A stretch of DNA of 47,540 nt from Mycolicibacterium houstonense (GTDB lineage Bacteria; Actinomycetota; Actinomycetes; Mycobacteriales; Mycobacteriaceae), in the NCBI RefSeq assembly GCF_900078665.2, contig NZ_LT546207.1, forward strand, positions 4,390,364 to 4,437,903. The letters are read 5' to 3'. The position numbers and the translations under genes are program-made. Positions 33,439 through 42,040 of this stretch are shown piece by piece. Position 1 is the first letter of the stretch, and each line of letters starts with the position of its first letter. The notes under the pieces were generated by a model that saw nothing but the letters and a program-made list of their open reading frames with translations, was not told the origin of the DNA and did no database searches.

Positions 33439-34272
33439 ATGACCGAACCCGCCACCCGCGTCGCGGTCTACCTCGACTTCGACAACATCATCATCTCCCG
33501 CTATGACCAGGTCAACGGCCGCAACTCTTTTCAAAAAGACAAGGCCAAGGGTCTGGAACCCGACAAGCTGATCAAGGCCACGGTAGACATCGGCGCGATA
33601 CTTGACTTCGCTTCTTCTTTCGGCACGCTGGTGCTCACCCGCGCCTACGCCGACTGGTCGGCTGACGTCAACGCCGAGTACCGCCAACAGCTCGTCGGCC
33701 GCGCCGTCGACCTGGTGCAGCTGTTCCCGGCCGCCGCATACGGCAAGAACGGCGCCGACATCCGGCTGGCCGTCGACGCGGTCGAGGACATGTTCCGCCT
33801 CCCGGACCTCACCCACGTGGTGATCGTCGCCGGCGACTCGGACTACATTCCGCTGGCCCAGCGCTGCAAACGCCTTGGCCGCTATGTCGTCGGCATCGGG
33901 GTGGCCGGCGCCTCCAGCCGGATGCTGGCCGCCGCCTGCGACGAGTTCGTCGTCTACGACTCCCTGCCCGGCATTCCCACGTCCGCGCCGGAACCGGAAT
34001 CCAAACAGCAGAAGCGCGCCCGCAGGCGGGAAGAGCCCGACCCCCAGTCCGATGCGACCGCCCTGCTCACCCGCGCCCTGCACATCGGCCTGGAGAAAGA
34101 CGACGTCGAGTGGCTGCACAACTCCGCGGTCAAGGCCCAGATGAAGCGGATGGACCCGTCGTTCAGCGAGAAGGCGTTGGGCTTCAAGTCGTTCAGCGAT
34201 TTCCTGCGGTCACGCTCCGACCTCGTCGAACTGGACGAGAGTTCGACGACGCGCATGGTCAAACTGCGGTGA
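33439..34272 (+). CDS. NYN-domain ribonuclease-like protein with C-terminal LOTUS/OST-HTH-like domain
   Basis: The 277-residue product starts at ATG 33439. Its NYN (LabA-like, PIN-fold) domain spans residues 5-165: [18 protein letters not shown] (D13, D15, N16), [39 protein letters not shown] and [20 protein letters not shown] charged linker ([16 protein letters not shown]) leads to a C-terminal domain ([20 protein letters not shown]) like the OST-HTH/LOTUS RNA-binding fold. It likely acts on RNA. It is divergent from the KAS gene and converges with galK, overlapping by 14 bp. Confidence 0.88.
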   Translation: MTEPATRVAVYLDFDNIIISRYDQVNGRNSFQKDKAKGLEPDKLIKATVDIGAILDFASSFGTLVLTRAYADWSADVNAEYRQQLVGRAVDLVQLFPAAAYGKNGADIRLAVDAVEDMFRLPDLTHVVIVAGDSDYIPLAQRCKRLGRYVVGIGVAGASSRMLAAACDEFVVYDSLPGIPTSAPEPESKQQKRARRREEPDPQSDATALLTRALHIGLEKDDVEWLHNSAVKAQMKRMDPSFSEKALGFKSFSDFLRSRSDLVELDESSTTRMVKLR

Positions 34273-35350
34273 GCGGTCCCGCACCCCGTCCGGCATGCGT
34301 TCGAGTGATCACCGGCTCCGGATGTCCGGCGTCGCGCACTGCCCTGGGCACCACTGCGCCGACCACCGCCATCCGCTCCGCGGGCACCAACGCGATGACA
34401 CACCCACCGAACCCGCCGCCGGTCATCCGTGCCCCCAGCGCACCGGCCCGCACCGCGGCGGCCGCGATCAGATCGAGGTGCGGCGTGGTGATCTCGAAGT
34501 CGTCGCGCATCGAGGCGTGCGATGCGGTCCACAACTCACCTGCTGCCGCGAAGTCCGAAGACGTCATCGCCGCAACACAATCGAGCACGCGCTGGTTCTC
34601 GGTCAGCACGTGGTGTGCGCGCCGGGCCGCAACCGGATCTTCCACTGCGTCGAGCTTTGCCACTGCCGAGACCTCACGCAACGAGGCCACGCCGAGCTCG
34701 GCGGCGGCCCGCTCACACGACTCCCGCCGGGCCGCGTACTCGCCACCGGCGTGGGCGTGCCGGGCCCGCGAGTCGATCAGCAGCAGCGCCACCCCGACCG
34801 CCTCAGGATCGAAGCGCACCGGCGCAACGGTGAGGTCGCGGAAATCGATCAGCATCGCCTGCCCGGGCGCGCCGCACAGCGACGCCAGCTGATCAAGCAG
34901 ACCCGTTGGGGCGCCGACGTACTCGTTCTCCGCCTGCTGCGCGAGCCGGGCCCGTTCGACACGATCGAGGTCGATGCCGGCCGCCGTGAGCAGCGCACCC
35001 AGCACCGCGCATTCCAGCGCCGCCGATGACGACAACCCGGACCCGATCTCGATGTCGCTGGTGATCGTCATCGTCCCGCCGGGTGTCGCAATCCCGGCCC
35101 GCCGCAACGCCCACACCACGCCGGCGACGTAGGCCGCCCACCCCGTCACGTCACCGGGAGCGGTGTCCAGCCCGATCCGCACCGGCGCGTCACCCAACGC
35201 GCTCGACACCTCCAGCACACCCGAAGAGCCTGGGTCGAAGTCCACGAAGGTCCGCTGCGGCAAGGCAATCGGCAGCGCCAACCCCGCGTTGTAATCGGTG
35301 TGCTCACCGATCAGATTGATCCGGCCCGGGGCCGCGTACCGAATCGTCAT
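34259..35350 (-). CDS. galK: Galactokinase
   Basis: The 363-residue GHMP kinase has the galactokinase signature [20 protein letters not shown] near the N-terminus, the ATP loop [19 protein letters not shown] and the C-terminal motif [18 protein letters not shown]. It phosphorylates galactose with ATP to galactose-1-phosphate in the Leloir pathway. galT, the usual neighbour in mycobacteria, is not adjacent here. The 3' end overlaps the NYN gene by 14 bp in convergent orientation. Confidence 0.93.
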   Translation of the reverse strand: MTIRYAAPGRINLIGEHTDYNAGLALPIALPQRTFVDFDPGSSGVLEVSSALGDAPVRIGLDTAPGDVTGWAAYVAGVVWALRRAGIATPGGTMTITSDIEIGSGLSSSAALECAVLGALLTAAGIDLDRVERARLAQQAENEYVGAPTGLLDQLASLCGAPGQAMLIDFRDLTVAPVRFDPEAVGVALLLIDSRARHAHAGGEYAARRESCERAAAELGVASLREVSAVAKLDAVEDPVAARRAHHVLTENQRVLDCVAAMTSSDFAAAGELWTASHASMRDDFEITTPHLDLIAAAAVRAGALGARMTGGGFGGCVIALVPAERMAVVGAVVPRAVRDAGHPEPVITRTHAGRGAGPLTAV

Positions 35351-35468
35351 CCGAGTTCATTCCGCGCCACACCGACCAGCATGAACCTTGGTATCAGTGA
35401 CCGGCAATGTCATCGGCACTCGCTGTCGCGCAATACCGAGCAACGTCGGGCGCCGGTGTTCTCGGCCA

Positions 35469-36062
35469 CTACCTTGTGGGCACCGTCGCCTGCGGCACTC
35501 GACGCATCACCAGCTCCGCCTCGAGCGGGAACGTAAGTGTTTTGTGCGAGACATCGACACCCTCGACGCTCAGTGCACCGTTGACAGTGGCCTGTCCTGA
35601 CCGAATGGCCGTCACGTAGCCGTCCTGCACGACCGCGACCGCGGCGAACAACTGCAGTCGCACCGTAGCCCTGGCGGTCAATGACATCACCGGGAGGCCA
35701 TCCACCTCGACGTCGAGGCGGTGCTGTCGGTCCGCCACGATTACGTGATTGCGCAATGGCACGATCTGCGTCACCCCGGGTCTGCCGCGAGACTTCCTCA
35801 CGGCCTCGGCAATCGCCCCATAGGTCCGCCAGCCGCCGAGCACGAGATCCGCCAGGGTCTCACTCAATACGGCCCGTAGCTTCGCCTCGATCTCCTGGGC
35901 CAGCGCACGTCTGGCCACCACACCGAGGGTCTGCAGCGGCCGGGCCGATTCGCGACCCACGGTGCTCTGCGTGACGGCCTTCTCGATCCTGACCTGAGTC
36001 TGGTCCGGCGTGGTCAGCATCCAATTGCCGACCGACATGTCGGTCATCAACGTCGCGGTCAT
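35469..36062 (-). CDS. Conserved hypothetical protein, partner of the Thr/Pro-rich membrane protein
   Basis: The 197-residue product starts at ATG 36062 with a strong GGAGG site, and overlaps the stop of the upstream gene by 4 bp (ATGA). It has no signal peptide, and I recognise no family. Visible features are an N-terminal VGNWMLTTPDQTQVRIEKAV, a helical segment RRALAQEIEAKLRAVLSETL, and beta-like repeats HRLDVEVDGLPVMSLTARAT and VQDGYVTAIRSGQATVNGAL. The coupling suggests it works with the membrane protein encoded just upstream. Confidence 0.7.
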   Translation of the reverse strand: MTATLMTDMSVGNWMLTTPDQTQVRIEKAVTQSTVGRESARPLQTLGVVARRALAQEIEAKLRAVLSETLADLVLGGWRTYGAIAEAVRKSRGRPGVTQIVPLRNHVIVADRQHRLDVEVDGLPVMSLTARATVRLQLFAAVAVVQDGYVTAIRSGQATVNGALSVEGVDVSHKTLTFPLEAELVMRRVPQATVPTR

Positions 36063-36772
36063 GGGTAGACCTCCTCGACAGTGGTGGAACGCGAACTCTC
36101 GGTGGGGACCACCGCAAGAATGTGGTCCCGATCGGGCCCGTCCGATGGATGGGTGTCGAACGCAGCCGACCCATGCCGCGGCGCCACGCTGACATGATTC
36201 TTGAGGAACTTCAGGCCACGGTGCCGCCAGGCGCGTGCGGCCACGCCGGCAGCAATCGCCAAGCCGCACAACAACATCAGGCCGAGCCACAGCGCGCTGC
36301 TATCCGGAGCAGAGTCAGTGTCAGAAATGGTGGTGGTCGGGATCGATCTCGGCACGGTCGTCGGCGTGGCTGACGGCCAAGTGCCGGTCTCCGGCGTACC
36401 GACAGTCGGCGCTGTCGTGCTCACGGTGTCGCTTTCGCACGTGTCGTATGAATGCACATGAGCCGCCGTGGGGGGATTGAAGTCCGGGATTGTCTTGAGC
36501 CAGGGACCGTCGGTGGACTCCGGCGTAGTAGGCGGCGCGGTCGTCGACACCGTGGTGGGGTTCGTCGTCAATGTCGGATCGGTAGTCGTCGGCACCGGAT
36601 CCGTCGTGGTCGGCACCGGGTCCGTCGTGGTCGGGCACGGATCGGCGATTGCCGGCACGCTGCCACCGATAACCGCGGGCCAGGCCACCGCCATTCCCAT
36701 CACCACCACAGCAGTGCCTGCCCACCTGCGTGCTCGCGGCCTGCCGTGCTCCGATGTCGCCATATCAGCCAC
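36059..36772 (-). CDS. Thr/Pro-rich single-pass secreted membrane protein
   Basis: The 237-residue product has an N-terminal signal (RRWAGTAVVVMGMAVAWPAV then AIADPCP), a low-complexity TTTDPVP repeat region, a Thr/Ser/Pro stalk, one C-terminal transmembrane helix (SALWLGLMLLCGLAIAAGVA), and a basic 55-residue cytoplasmic tail (RAWRHRGLKFLKNHVSVAPR). Thr/Pro-rich stalks are often glycosylated in mycobacteria. A 21-bp tandem repeat (about three copies) encodes part of the stalk. It is the first gene of a two-gene coupled operon. Function unknown. Confidence 0.75.
   Translation of the reverse strand: MADMATSEHGRPRARRWAGTAVVVMGMAVAWPAVIGGSVPAIADPCPTTTDPVPTTTDPVPTTTDPTLTTNPTTVSTTAPPTTPESTDGPWLKTIPDFNPPTAAHVHSYDTCESDTVSTTAPTVGTPETGTWPSATPTTVPRSIPTTTISDTDSAPDSSALWLGLMLLCGLAIAAGVAARAWRHRGLKFLKNHVSVAPRHGSAAFDTHPSDGPDRDHILAVVPTESSRSTTVEEVYP
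36576..36638. repeat. 21-bp tandem repeat, about three copies, in the Thr/Pro-rich gene
   Basis: Units at 36576-36596, 36597-36617 and 36618-36638 share the core GG(A/G)TCCGTCGTGGTCGGCACC; the first and last are slightly diverged. They encode the PVPTTTD units (7 residues each), so copy-number change keeps the frame. Confidence 0.85.
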
Positions 36773-36933
36773 CCCGATCCTGCAACGGCTAGCTGAAGTA
36801 TCGACCGGTGACTGAGCGTTGTAATGCGTAGCGGACTACTCGAACCTTCACCCACGCGTGGCTGAGATGTGCCTGATCGTGACCGCCCGGCACCGTGGTG
36901 ATCAGCTGCTCCCGCCCGTAGCATCGAATCGTC

Positions 36934-38109
36934 ATGCGGATAGCCATCAGTGGAGCAGGAGTCGCCGGGGCGGCGCTCGCCCACTGGTTGCACCGCACCG
37001 GGCATGAGCCCACACTGATCGAGCGGGCGCCCGCATTCCGCACCGGCGGCTACATGATCGACTTCTGGGGCATCGGCTACCGGGTGGCCCGGCAGATGGG
37101 CATCGAGCCCGCGGTCCGGGACGCCGGTTACGACGTGCAATGCGTGCGCTCGGTCGGATCCGATGGCTCCACCATTGCCGAGCTCGGCGTCGAGGTGTTC
37201 CGACGGATGATCGGCAACGACTTCACCAGCCTGCCCCGCGGCGACCTGGCCGCCGCGATCTACCGCACCATCGAGAACGCCGTGCCGACCGCGTTCGACG
37301 ACAGCATCACCGGCATCGACCAATACCCCGACCGCGTGCGGCTGAGCTTCGAGAACGCCCCGGCCGACGATTTCGACCTCGTCATCGGCGCCGACGGCCT
37401 GCACTCCAACGTGCGCCGACTGGTGTTCGGACCCGAAGAGCGCTTCGAGCACTACCTGGGCTGCAAGGTGGCCGCCTGCATGGTCGACGGCTACCGCGGC
37501 GGCGGCGATCCCGACGCGTACGTCACCTACAACACGCCGGGCCGGCAGATCGGGCGGTTCACGCTGCGCGGCGGCCGCACCATGTTCCTGTTCGTGTTCC
37601 GCGACGAGCACGACAACCACGGTCTGACGCCAAAACAGCAGTTGCACAACCAGTTCGACGATGCCGGTTGGGAATGCCGCGACATCCTGGCCGCGGTGGA
37701 CGACGTCGACGACCTGTTCTTCGACGTGGTCAGCCAGATCCGGATGGACACCTGGTCACGCGAGCGGGTGCTGCTGATCGGCGACGCCGCCGGCTGCATC
37801 TCGTTGCTCGGCGGCGAAGGTACCGGCCTGGCGATCACCGAGGCCTACGCCCTGGCCGGCGAACTCGCCCGCGCGGGCGGGGACCACCAGCTCGCCTTCA
37901 AACGGTACAAGTCGCTGCTCCGGCCGTTCATCGCCAACAAGCAGGCCGGCGCCGAACGGATGCTCGGCTTCTTCGCCACCAGAACCCGGTTCGGCTTGTG
38001 GTTCCGCAATCTGGCCATGCACGCGATGAACATGGGACGCCCGGTGGCCGGACTGTTCGCCGGCAGCGTGCGCGACGACATCGACCTGCCCGATTACGGG
38101 ATCGGCTGA
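36934..38109 (+). CDS. FAD-dependent monooxygenase (PHBH fold)
   Basis: The 391-residue product has the N-terminal dinucleotide-binding motif AISGAGVAGAALAHWLHRTG, the middle DG motif VIGADGLHSNVRRLVFGPEE and the GD motif VLLIGDAAGCISLLGGEGTG, all typical of class A flavoprotein hydroxylases. These enzymes use NAD(P)H and O2 to hydroxylate aromatic or other substrates, and the clade also includes TetX- and rifampicin-type resistance enzymes. No regulator or pathway genes lie next to it. It converges on the P450 gene with a 16-bp overlap. Substrate unknown. Confidence 0.88.
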   Translation: MRIAISGAGVAGAALAHWLHRTGHEPTLIERAPAFRTGGYMIDFWGIGYRVARQMGIEPAVRDAGYDVQCVRSVGSDGSTIAELGVEVFRRMIGNDFTSLPRGDLAAAIYRTIENAVPTAFDDSITGIDQYPDRVRLSFENAPADDFDLVIGADGLHSNVRRLVFGPEERFEHYLGCKVAACMVDGYRGGGDPDAYVTYNTPGRQIGRFTLRGGRTMFLFVFRDEHDNHGLTPKQQLHNQFDDAGWECRDILAAVDDVDDLFFDVVSQIRMDTWSRERVLLIGDAAGCISLLGGEGTGLAITEAYALAGELARAGGDHQLAFKRYKSLLRPFIANKQAGAERMLGFFATRTRFGLWFRNLAMHAMNMGRPVAGLFAGSVRDDIDLPDYGIG

Positions 38110-39443
38110 GCGGCAACCACGCGCGACGCGTACGGCACCTCATGCATTGCCCGCACGCAGATCCGAGCGCCGCGGTTCGGCACCAACGTGACGTGCTTGA
38201 CGCGTTGCGTCTCATCGGCCGCGGTCGTGGTGAAAAGGTCCACCCGGCGCAGGATTTCGCGCAGCACCACCCGCATCTCCACCATCGCGAACGTCGCCCC
38301 GAGGCAACGCCGGTTGCCCCCGCCGAACGGGAACCACGTGGTGGGGCCGTGCGTCACGCCGAGCATCCGGTCCGGGTCGAACCGGTCGGCCGCCGGATAC
38401 ACGTCGTCGCGGTCGTGCACCAGACCGATGCCCGGCGCCACCATCACCCCGGCCGGGAGCCGGTAGCCGGCCACCTCCACGGACTGCGTCAGCACCCGCC
38501 CGACATCGAACACCACCGGCCGGATCCGCAGGGTTTCCCTGGCCACCGCGTCCAGGTACTCGTCGTCCCCGGCGCGTGCCGCGTGCACCGCCTTGTCCAG
38601 CACCGCGGGGTGACGGGTCAGCCGTTCCAGCGCCCAGGACAGGCCGGTCGCGGTGGTCTCATGCCCGGCGGCGAGCAGCGTCATCAGCTGATCCCGTAGC
38701 TGCCGGTCGGTCATGGTGCGCCCGTCCTCATCGGCGGCGCGCACCAGCATGGCCAGCACATCGGTGCGGGTGGCCAGCTCGGGGTCGGCCCGCCGGTCGG
38801 CGATCTCGGCGTAGAGCAGCCGGTCGGCCTCCTCGATGTTGCGCTGCAACGCCTGCCACGGCCGTCGGCGCCGCAGCCCTGGGCTCGCGACCGCCAGCGT
38901 CTCCCACGGGCCCACACTGAGCAGCCGGGGCATCACCGCCCGCAGGGCAGCCAGCCGCGCGGGATCCGACGCCCCGATCACCGTCCGAAGGATCACCTCC
39001 AGGGTGATCTCAGCCATCTTGGGTGCCACCGGGAACGGGGTGCCCACCGGCCAGCCCGCGACATTCTCCGCGGCGATCTCGGTCATCACCTCGACTTGGC
39101 GCGCCACCGCATCGCGGTGAAACGCCGGCAGCATCTGCCTGCGTCGTTCGCGGTGTTCGTCCTCGTCGATCACCAACACCGAGCTGCTGCCGAGCAGGCT
39201 GCTCAACACCGAATTCGCTTCCCCGGCATGGAAGACCCTCGGGTCCCCGGCGAACACCACCTTGATGTCGGCCGGGTCGGCCAGGTACACCATGGTGCCC
39301 ATGGCCGCGATCCGCAGGGTGAACACGTCGCCGTAACGGCGCCGGCAGGCCGACACGAACCGGGGCCAGTACCGCAGCATCAGGGCGGCCTGCACCGTCC
39401 GGGGCAGCGCGGGCCCGGGCGGCAGCGACGTGGCACTGCTCAT
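38094..39443 (-). CDS. Cytochrome P450
   Basis: The 449-residue product starts at ATG 39443, preceded by a G-rich site. Family motifs are the I-helix LLAAGHETTATGLSWALERL, the K-helix ETLR (ARETLRIRPVVFDVGR) and the heme loop FPFGGGNRRCLGATFAMVEM with the axial Cys. Like other actinobacterial P450s it is cytosolic and needs ferredoxin partners, which are not encoded nearby. The clade and substrate cannot be set by eye; the N-terminus (LPPGPALPRTVQAALMLRYW) resembles CYP families such as CYP138. Confidence 0.93.
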   Translation of the reverse strand: MSSATSLPPGPALPRTVQAALMLRYWPRFVSACRRRYGDVFTLRIAAMGTMVYLADPADIKVVFAGDPRVFHAGEANSVLSSLLGSSSVLVIDEDEHRERRRQMLPAFHRDAVARQVEVMTEIAAENVAGWPVGTPFPVAPKMAEITLEVILRTVIGASDPARLAALRAVMPRLLSVGPWETLAVASPGLRRRRPWQALQRNIEEADRLLYAEIADRRADPELATRTDVLAMLVRAADEDGRTMTDRQLRDQLMTLLAAGHETTATGLSWALERLTRHPAVLDKAVHAARAGDDEYLDAVARETLRIRPVVFDVGRVLTQSVEVAGYRLPAGVMVAPGIGLVHDRDDVYPAADRFDPDRMLGVTHGPTTWFPFGGGNRRCLGATFAMVEMRVVLREILRRVDLFTTTAADETQRVKHVTLVPNRGARICVRAMHEVPYASRVVAAQPIP

Positions 39444-39491
39444 ACCCCACCCTACGAGCCGCGGGGCCGCCGCCGTCAACCATCGATCGCC

Positions 39492-39530
39492 GGAAAAGGC
39501 CCGAACGCTGGCTGCGTCCGGGCCTTCTCC
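39492..39530 (-). terminator. Strong stem-loop downstream of the small secreted protein gene
   Basis: Two 17-nt arms (39492-39508 and 39514-39530) pair at 15 of 17 positions around a 5-nt loop. It lies just after the minus-strand stop at 39540 and before the P450 gene. There is no U-tract, as is usual in mycobacteria. Confidence 0.6.
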
Positions 39531-39539
39531 GCCCCCTGG

Positions 39540-39749
39540 CTACTTGGCGTGGTTGTTCTGGTGATGGTGGTGCGTCGACGATCCGGGGACCGGCACGTTG
39601 TGCTGGTTGGGGAACACCTGATGCGTGCTGGCCGACGGGCCGGTGCTGGCGACGGATGTGTCGGCGTGAGCAGTGGCGACACCAACGGCGACCAGGGCGG
39701 GGGCGGCCAGGGCGAGGGCGAAACCGGCGGTGCGGGCGATGACGGTCAT
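39540..39749 (-). CDS. Small secreted His-rich protein
   Basis: The 69-residue product starts at ATG 39749 with a strong AAGGAG site. A cleavable signal peptide (MTVIARTAGFALALAAPALV, AHA cleavage) leaves about 40 residues ending VPVPGSSTHHHHQNNHAK, with five His at the C-terminus. Metal binding or a secreted sensing role is possible but not shown. A stem-loop after the stop suggests a monocistronic unit. Confidence 0.75.
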   Translation of the reverse strand: MTVIARTAGFALALAAPALVAVGVATAHADTSVASTGPSASTHQVFPNQHNVPVPGSSTHHHHQNNHAK

Positions 39750-39967
39750 GTCGACTCCTTTGTCGGGTAAGGCTTTTCGTTCTTCATTTCCGGTGTTCCG
39801 GCGTTGAGATAACAATGCGCCCATCCGGAGCGGACCTGTATCGGCCGACCGGCCCCTCCACCGGACCAATCCGCTGTCCCCCGATCGGGGGAACGGGCGC
39901 CGAATTACCGACTGGCAGGCAGGCCCAACGCGCTTAGGATCGGCAGACAGATCCGAGGGGGAACCCG

Positions 39968-40633
39968 ATGAGCATCGACCCGAGAACAGCCACCGTCGCG
40001 CTGTGCGCGGCCGTGCTCACCGCCTGCACCCCGACTCCGCCGCCCGATTCGGGCGGGCCACAGGTCGACGTGCTGGGCAGCATGCTCGCCAGCGAGTCCG
40101 AGATCAACGCGCTGATGAACGCCAAGGTGCGGCCGAAGACCGCCCTGCGCGCCCCGATGACCAACGCCAACTATGAGCCCGTGTCGCGCCCCGAGTGCAT
40201 GGTCGTGATCGGCAACGCCATGGAGTGGGTGTACGGCGACAGCGGCTACCGGGAGTTCCGCGAAACACAGCTCGCCGATGATGCCGACGACGTGGAGATC
40301 GACCAGGCCGTCGCCAGGTTCGACAGCCCGCAGGCCGCAATGGCGCTGGTGACGCGCACCGTGGACATCTGGCGCCGCTGCGGCAACGACACCCTGACCT
40401 TCAGCTACGACGGTGGCGAGACGCAGGACGTCCGCCGGATGGCCACGCCGACCGTGCTGGACGGTGTCGACGTGACACACGACGAGCCGGTGGACGTCAA
40501 CGACCGCATCACCCACCGCGCAATCCTGGCCGTCGACAGCTACGTGATCGACCTGCGGATTAGCGGATACGACATCGACGACCGCCAGACCGTGCAGCTG
40601 GCCAAGGTCATCGCCGGCCGCAACGCGCTATGA
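39968..40633 (+). CDS. PknH-sensor-domain-like lipoprotein (copy 1)
   Basis: The 221-residue product has a lipoprotein signal (MSIDPRTATVALCAAVLTAC, Cys20) and an extracellular domain like the PknH C-terminal sensor (PF14032): VDVLGSMLASESEINALMNA, RPECMVVIGNAMEWVYGD, VDIWRRCGNDTLTFSYDGG. The two Cys (RPEC, RRC) may form the family disulfide. It is free of any kinase domain. A paralogue lies 6.4 kb downstream (46393). It may bind a cell-wall or other ligand. Confidence 0.9.
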   Translation: MSIDPRTATVALCAAVLTACTPTPPPDSGGPQVDVLGSMLASESEINALMNAKVRPKTALRAPMTNANYEPVSRPECMVVIGNAMEWVYGDSGYREFRETQLADDADDVEIDQAVARFDSPQAAMALVTRTVDIWRRCGNDTLTFSYDGGETQDVRRMATPTVLDGVDVTHDEPVDVNDRITHRAILAVDSYVIDLRISGYDIDDRQTVQLAKVIAGRNAL

Positions 40634-40804
40634 CGCCTCGATAATGCACTGTGCTGCAATCGATTACGCCCGACGTTGACACGGCCACGATAACGGCGTG
40701 TACTGGGGTGTACAGGGCGCGTCACCTGCTGATCGACAGCTTCTCCCTGTTCGACTCATCCGGCACAGGGACCTCAGAAGTAATGTTCCCCTTTGGGATC
40801 CCGG

Positions 40805-41938
40805 TCATGCGGGTGACGCCGCTCGGAATATCGATCGCCAGCCCGTGTCGGGCACTGACAGCCGGAAAACCGTGCGCAGGCTCTGCAGGTACTGGCCGGC
40901 CAGCGGTCCGGTGGTGTAGGGCAGCTCGTACTTCTCGCACACCGCACGTACCCGCACGCTGACCTCGGCCAGTCGATTGCTGGGCAGATCCGGGAACAGG
41001 TGGTGCTCGATCTGGTAGCACAGGTTACCGCTCGAAAAGGCCAGCACCGGACCGGCTTTGAAGTTCGCCGCACCCAGCATCTGCCGCAGGTACCACTCAG
41101 CGCGACTCTCCTCTCGCAGCGTTTCCGGTCCGAACCGCTCCGCGCCGTCAGGGAAATGACCGCAGAAGATCACCATGTGCGCCCACAGATTACGCAATAC
41201 GTTGGCACCCAGATTCGCAACCAGGGTCCGTTTCCAGCGCCGCAGGCTCAGCGCCGGAATGGCGACGTAGTCCTTGATGAGCTGCCGACGGATCTTGCCC
41301 TTCAACTCCCGCCGAGCGGCGGCTCTGCCCTCGCCGGTGGTCGCCCGGTCCCGGGCGGAGTAAAAATCGTGTAAGGCGATTCCCCATTCGAAGATTAGGG
41401 CCAGCAACATATTTCGCAGCGGCTGCACCAGATGCTGACGTTCCCACTGCTGGTCTCGGCTCATCCTCAAGATGCCGAAGCCGAGATCGTCGTCGACCCC
41501 CACCACGTTGCTGAACACGTGATGGTGGTAGTTGTGCGAATAGCGCCATTGCCTCGACGGGCCCACCATGTCCCACTCCCAGGTGCTGGAGTGGATCTCG
41601 GGATCGTTCATCCAATCCCACTGGCCATGGCCGACGTTGTGCCCGATCTCCATGTTCTCAACCGATTTCGCGTACGCCAGCACCACCACCCCGGCCAGCA
41701 GACCCGTCTTCGAACGGCTACCGGCGATCAGCAACCGTGCGGCCACCTCGAGAGCCCGCTGAAACACGATGGTGCGCCGGATGTAGGAGGCGTCCCGCGC
41801 GCCGCGCGATTCCTCGATGTCGCTGCGGATGGCGTCGAGTTCCGCGCCGATCGCGTCGATGTCGGCGCGGCTCAACTTCGCGTATGCGGCGATGTCTCTG
41901 ATAGTCAGTGTTCCCGGTCCGTCTGTGTGCGGCGGCAT
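40805..41938 (-). CDS. Fatty acid desaturase (DesA3-like, membrane-bound)
   Basis: The 377-residue product starts at ATG 41938, with AGGTGG 8 nt upstream. The three His boxes of membrane desaturases are present: GHNVGHGQWDWM (H100, H104), SHNYHHH (H135-H140) and QIEHHLFPD. Around them lie hydrophobic segments. It resembles mycobacterial DesA3, a stearoyl-CoA delta-9 desaturase. The oxidoreductase partner is not adjacent. A start at 42025 is possible but adds residues not typical of the family. Confidence 0.88.
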   Translation of the reverse strand: MPPHTDGPGTLTIRDIAAYAKLSRADIDAIGAELDAIRSDIEESRGARDASYIRRTIVFQRALEVAARLLIAGSRSKTGLLAGVVVLAYAKSVENMEIGHNVGHGQWDWMNDPEIHSSTWEWDMVGPSRQWRYSHNYHHHVFSNVVGVDDDLGFGILRMSRDQQWERQHLVQPLRNMLLALIFEWGIALHDFYSARDRATTGEGRAAARRELKGKIRRQLIKDYVAIPALSLRRWKRTLVANLGANVLRNLWAHMVIFCGHFPDGAERFGPETLREESRAEWYLRQMLGAANFKAGPVLAFSSGNLCYQIEHHLFPDLPSNRLAEVSVRVRAVCEKYELPYTTGPLAGQYLQSLRTVFRLSVPDTGWRSIFRAASPA

Positions 41939-42040
41939 GGTCCGGGCCACCTGGGTGAATATTGTCAGCCTATGCCCTGATACCGCTCCCTGCCACACCG
42001 CCGTCAGGGCACGAAACATCCGCATGATCGAGCCATCTCG

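Noticed and set aside
36934..38109. Rifampicin monooxygenase (Rox) call for the FAD monooxygenase
   Set aside because: Only the general PHBH-type motifs are visible; nothing specific to Rox. Presence of arr 14 kb away is not evidence.
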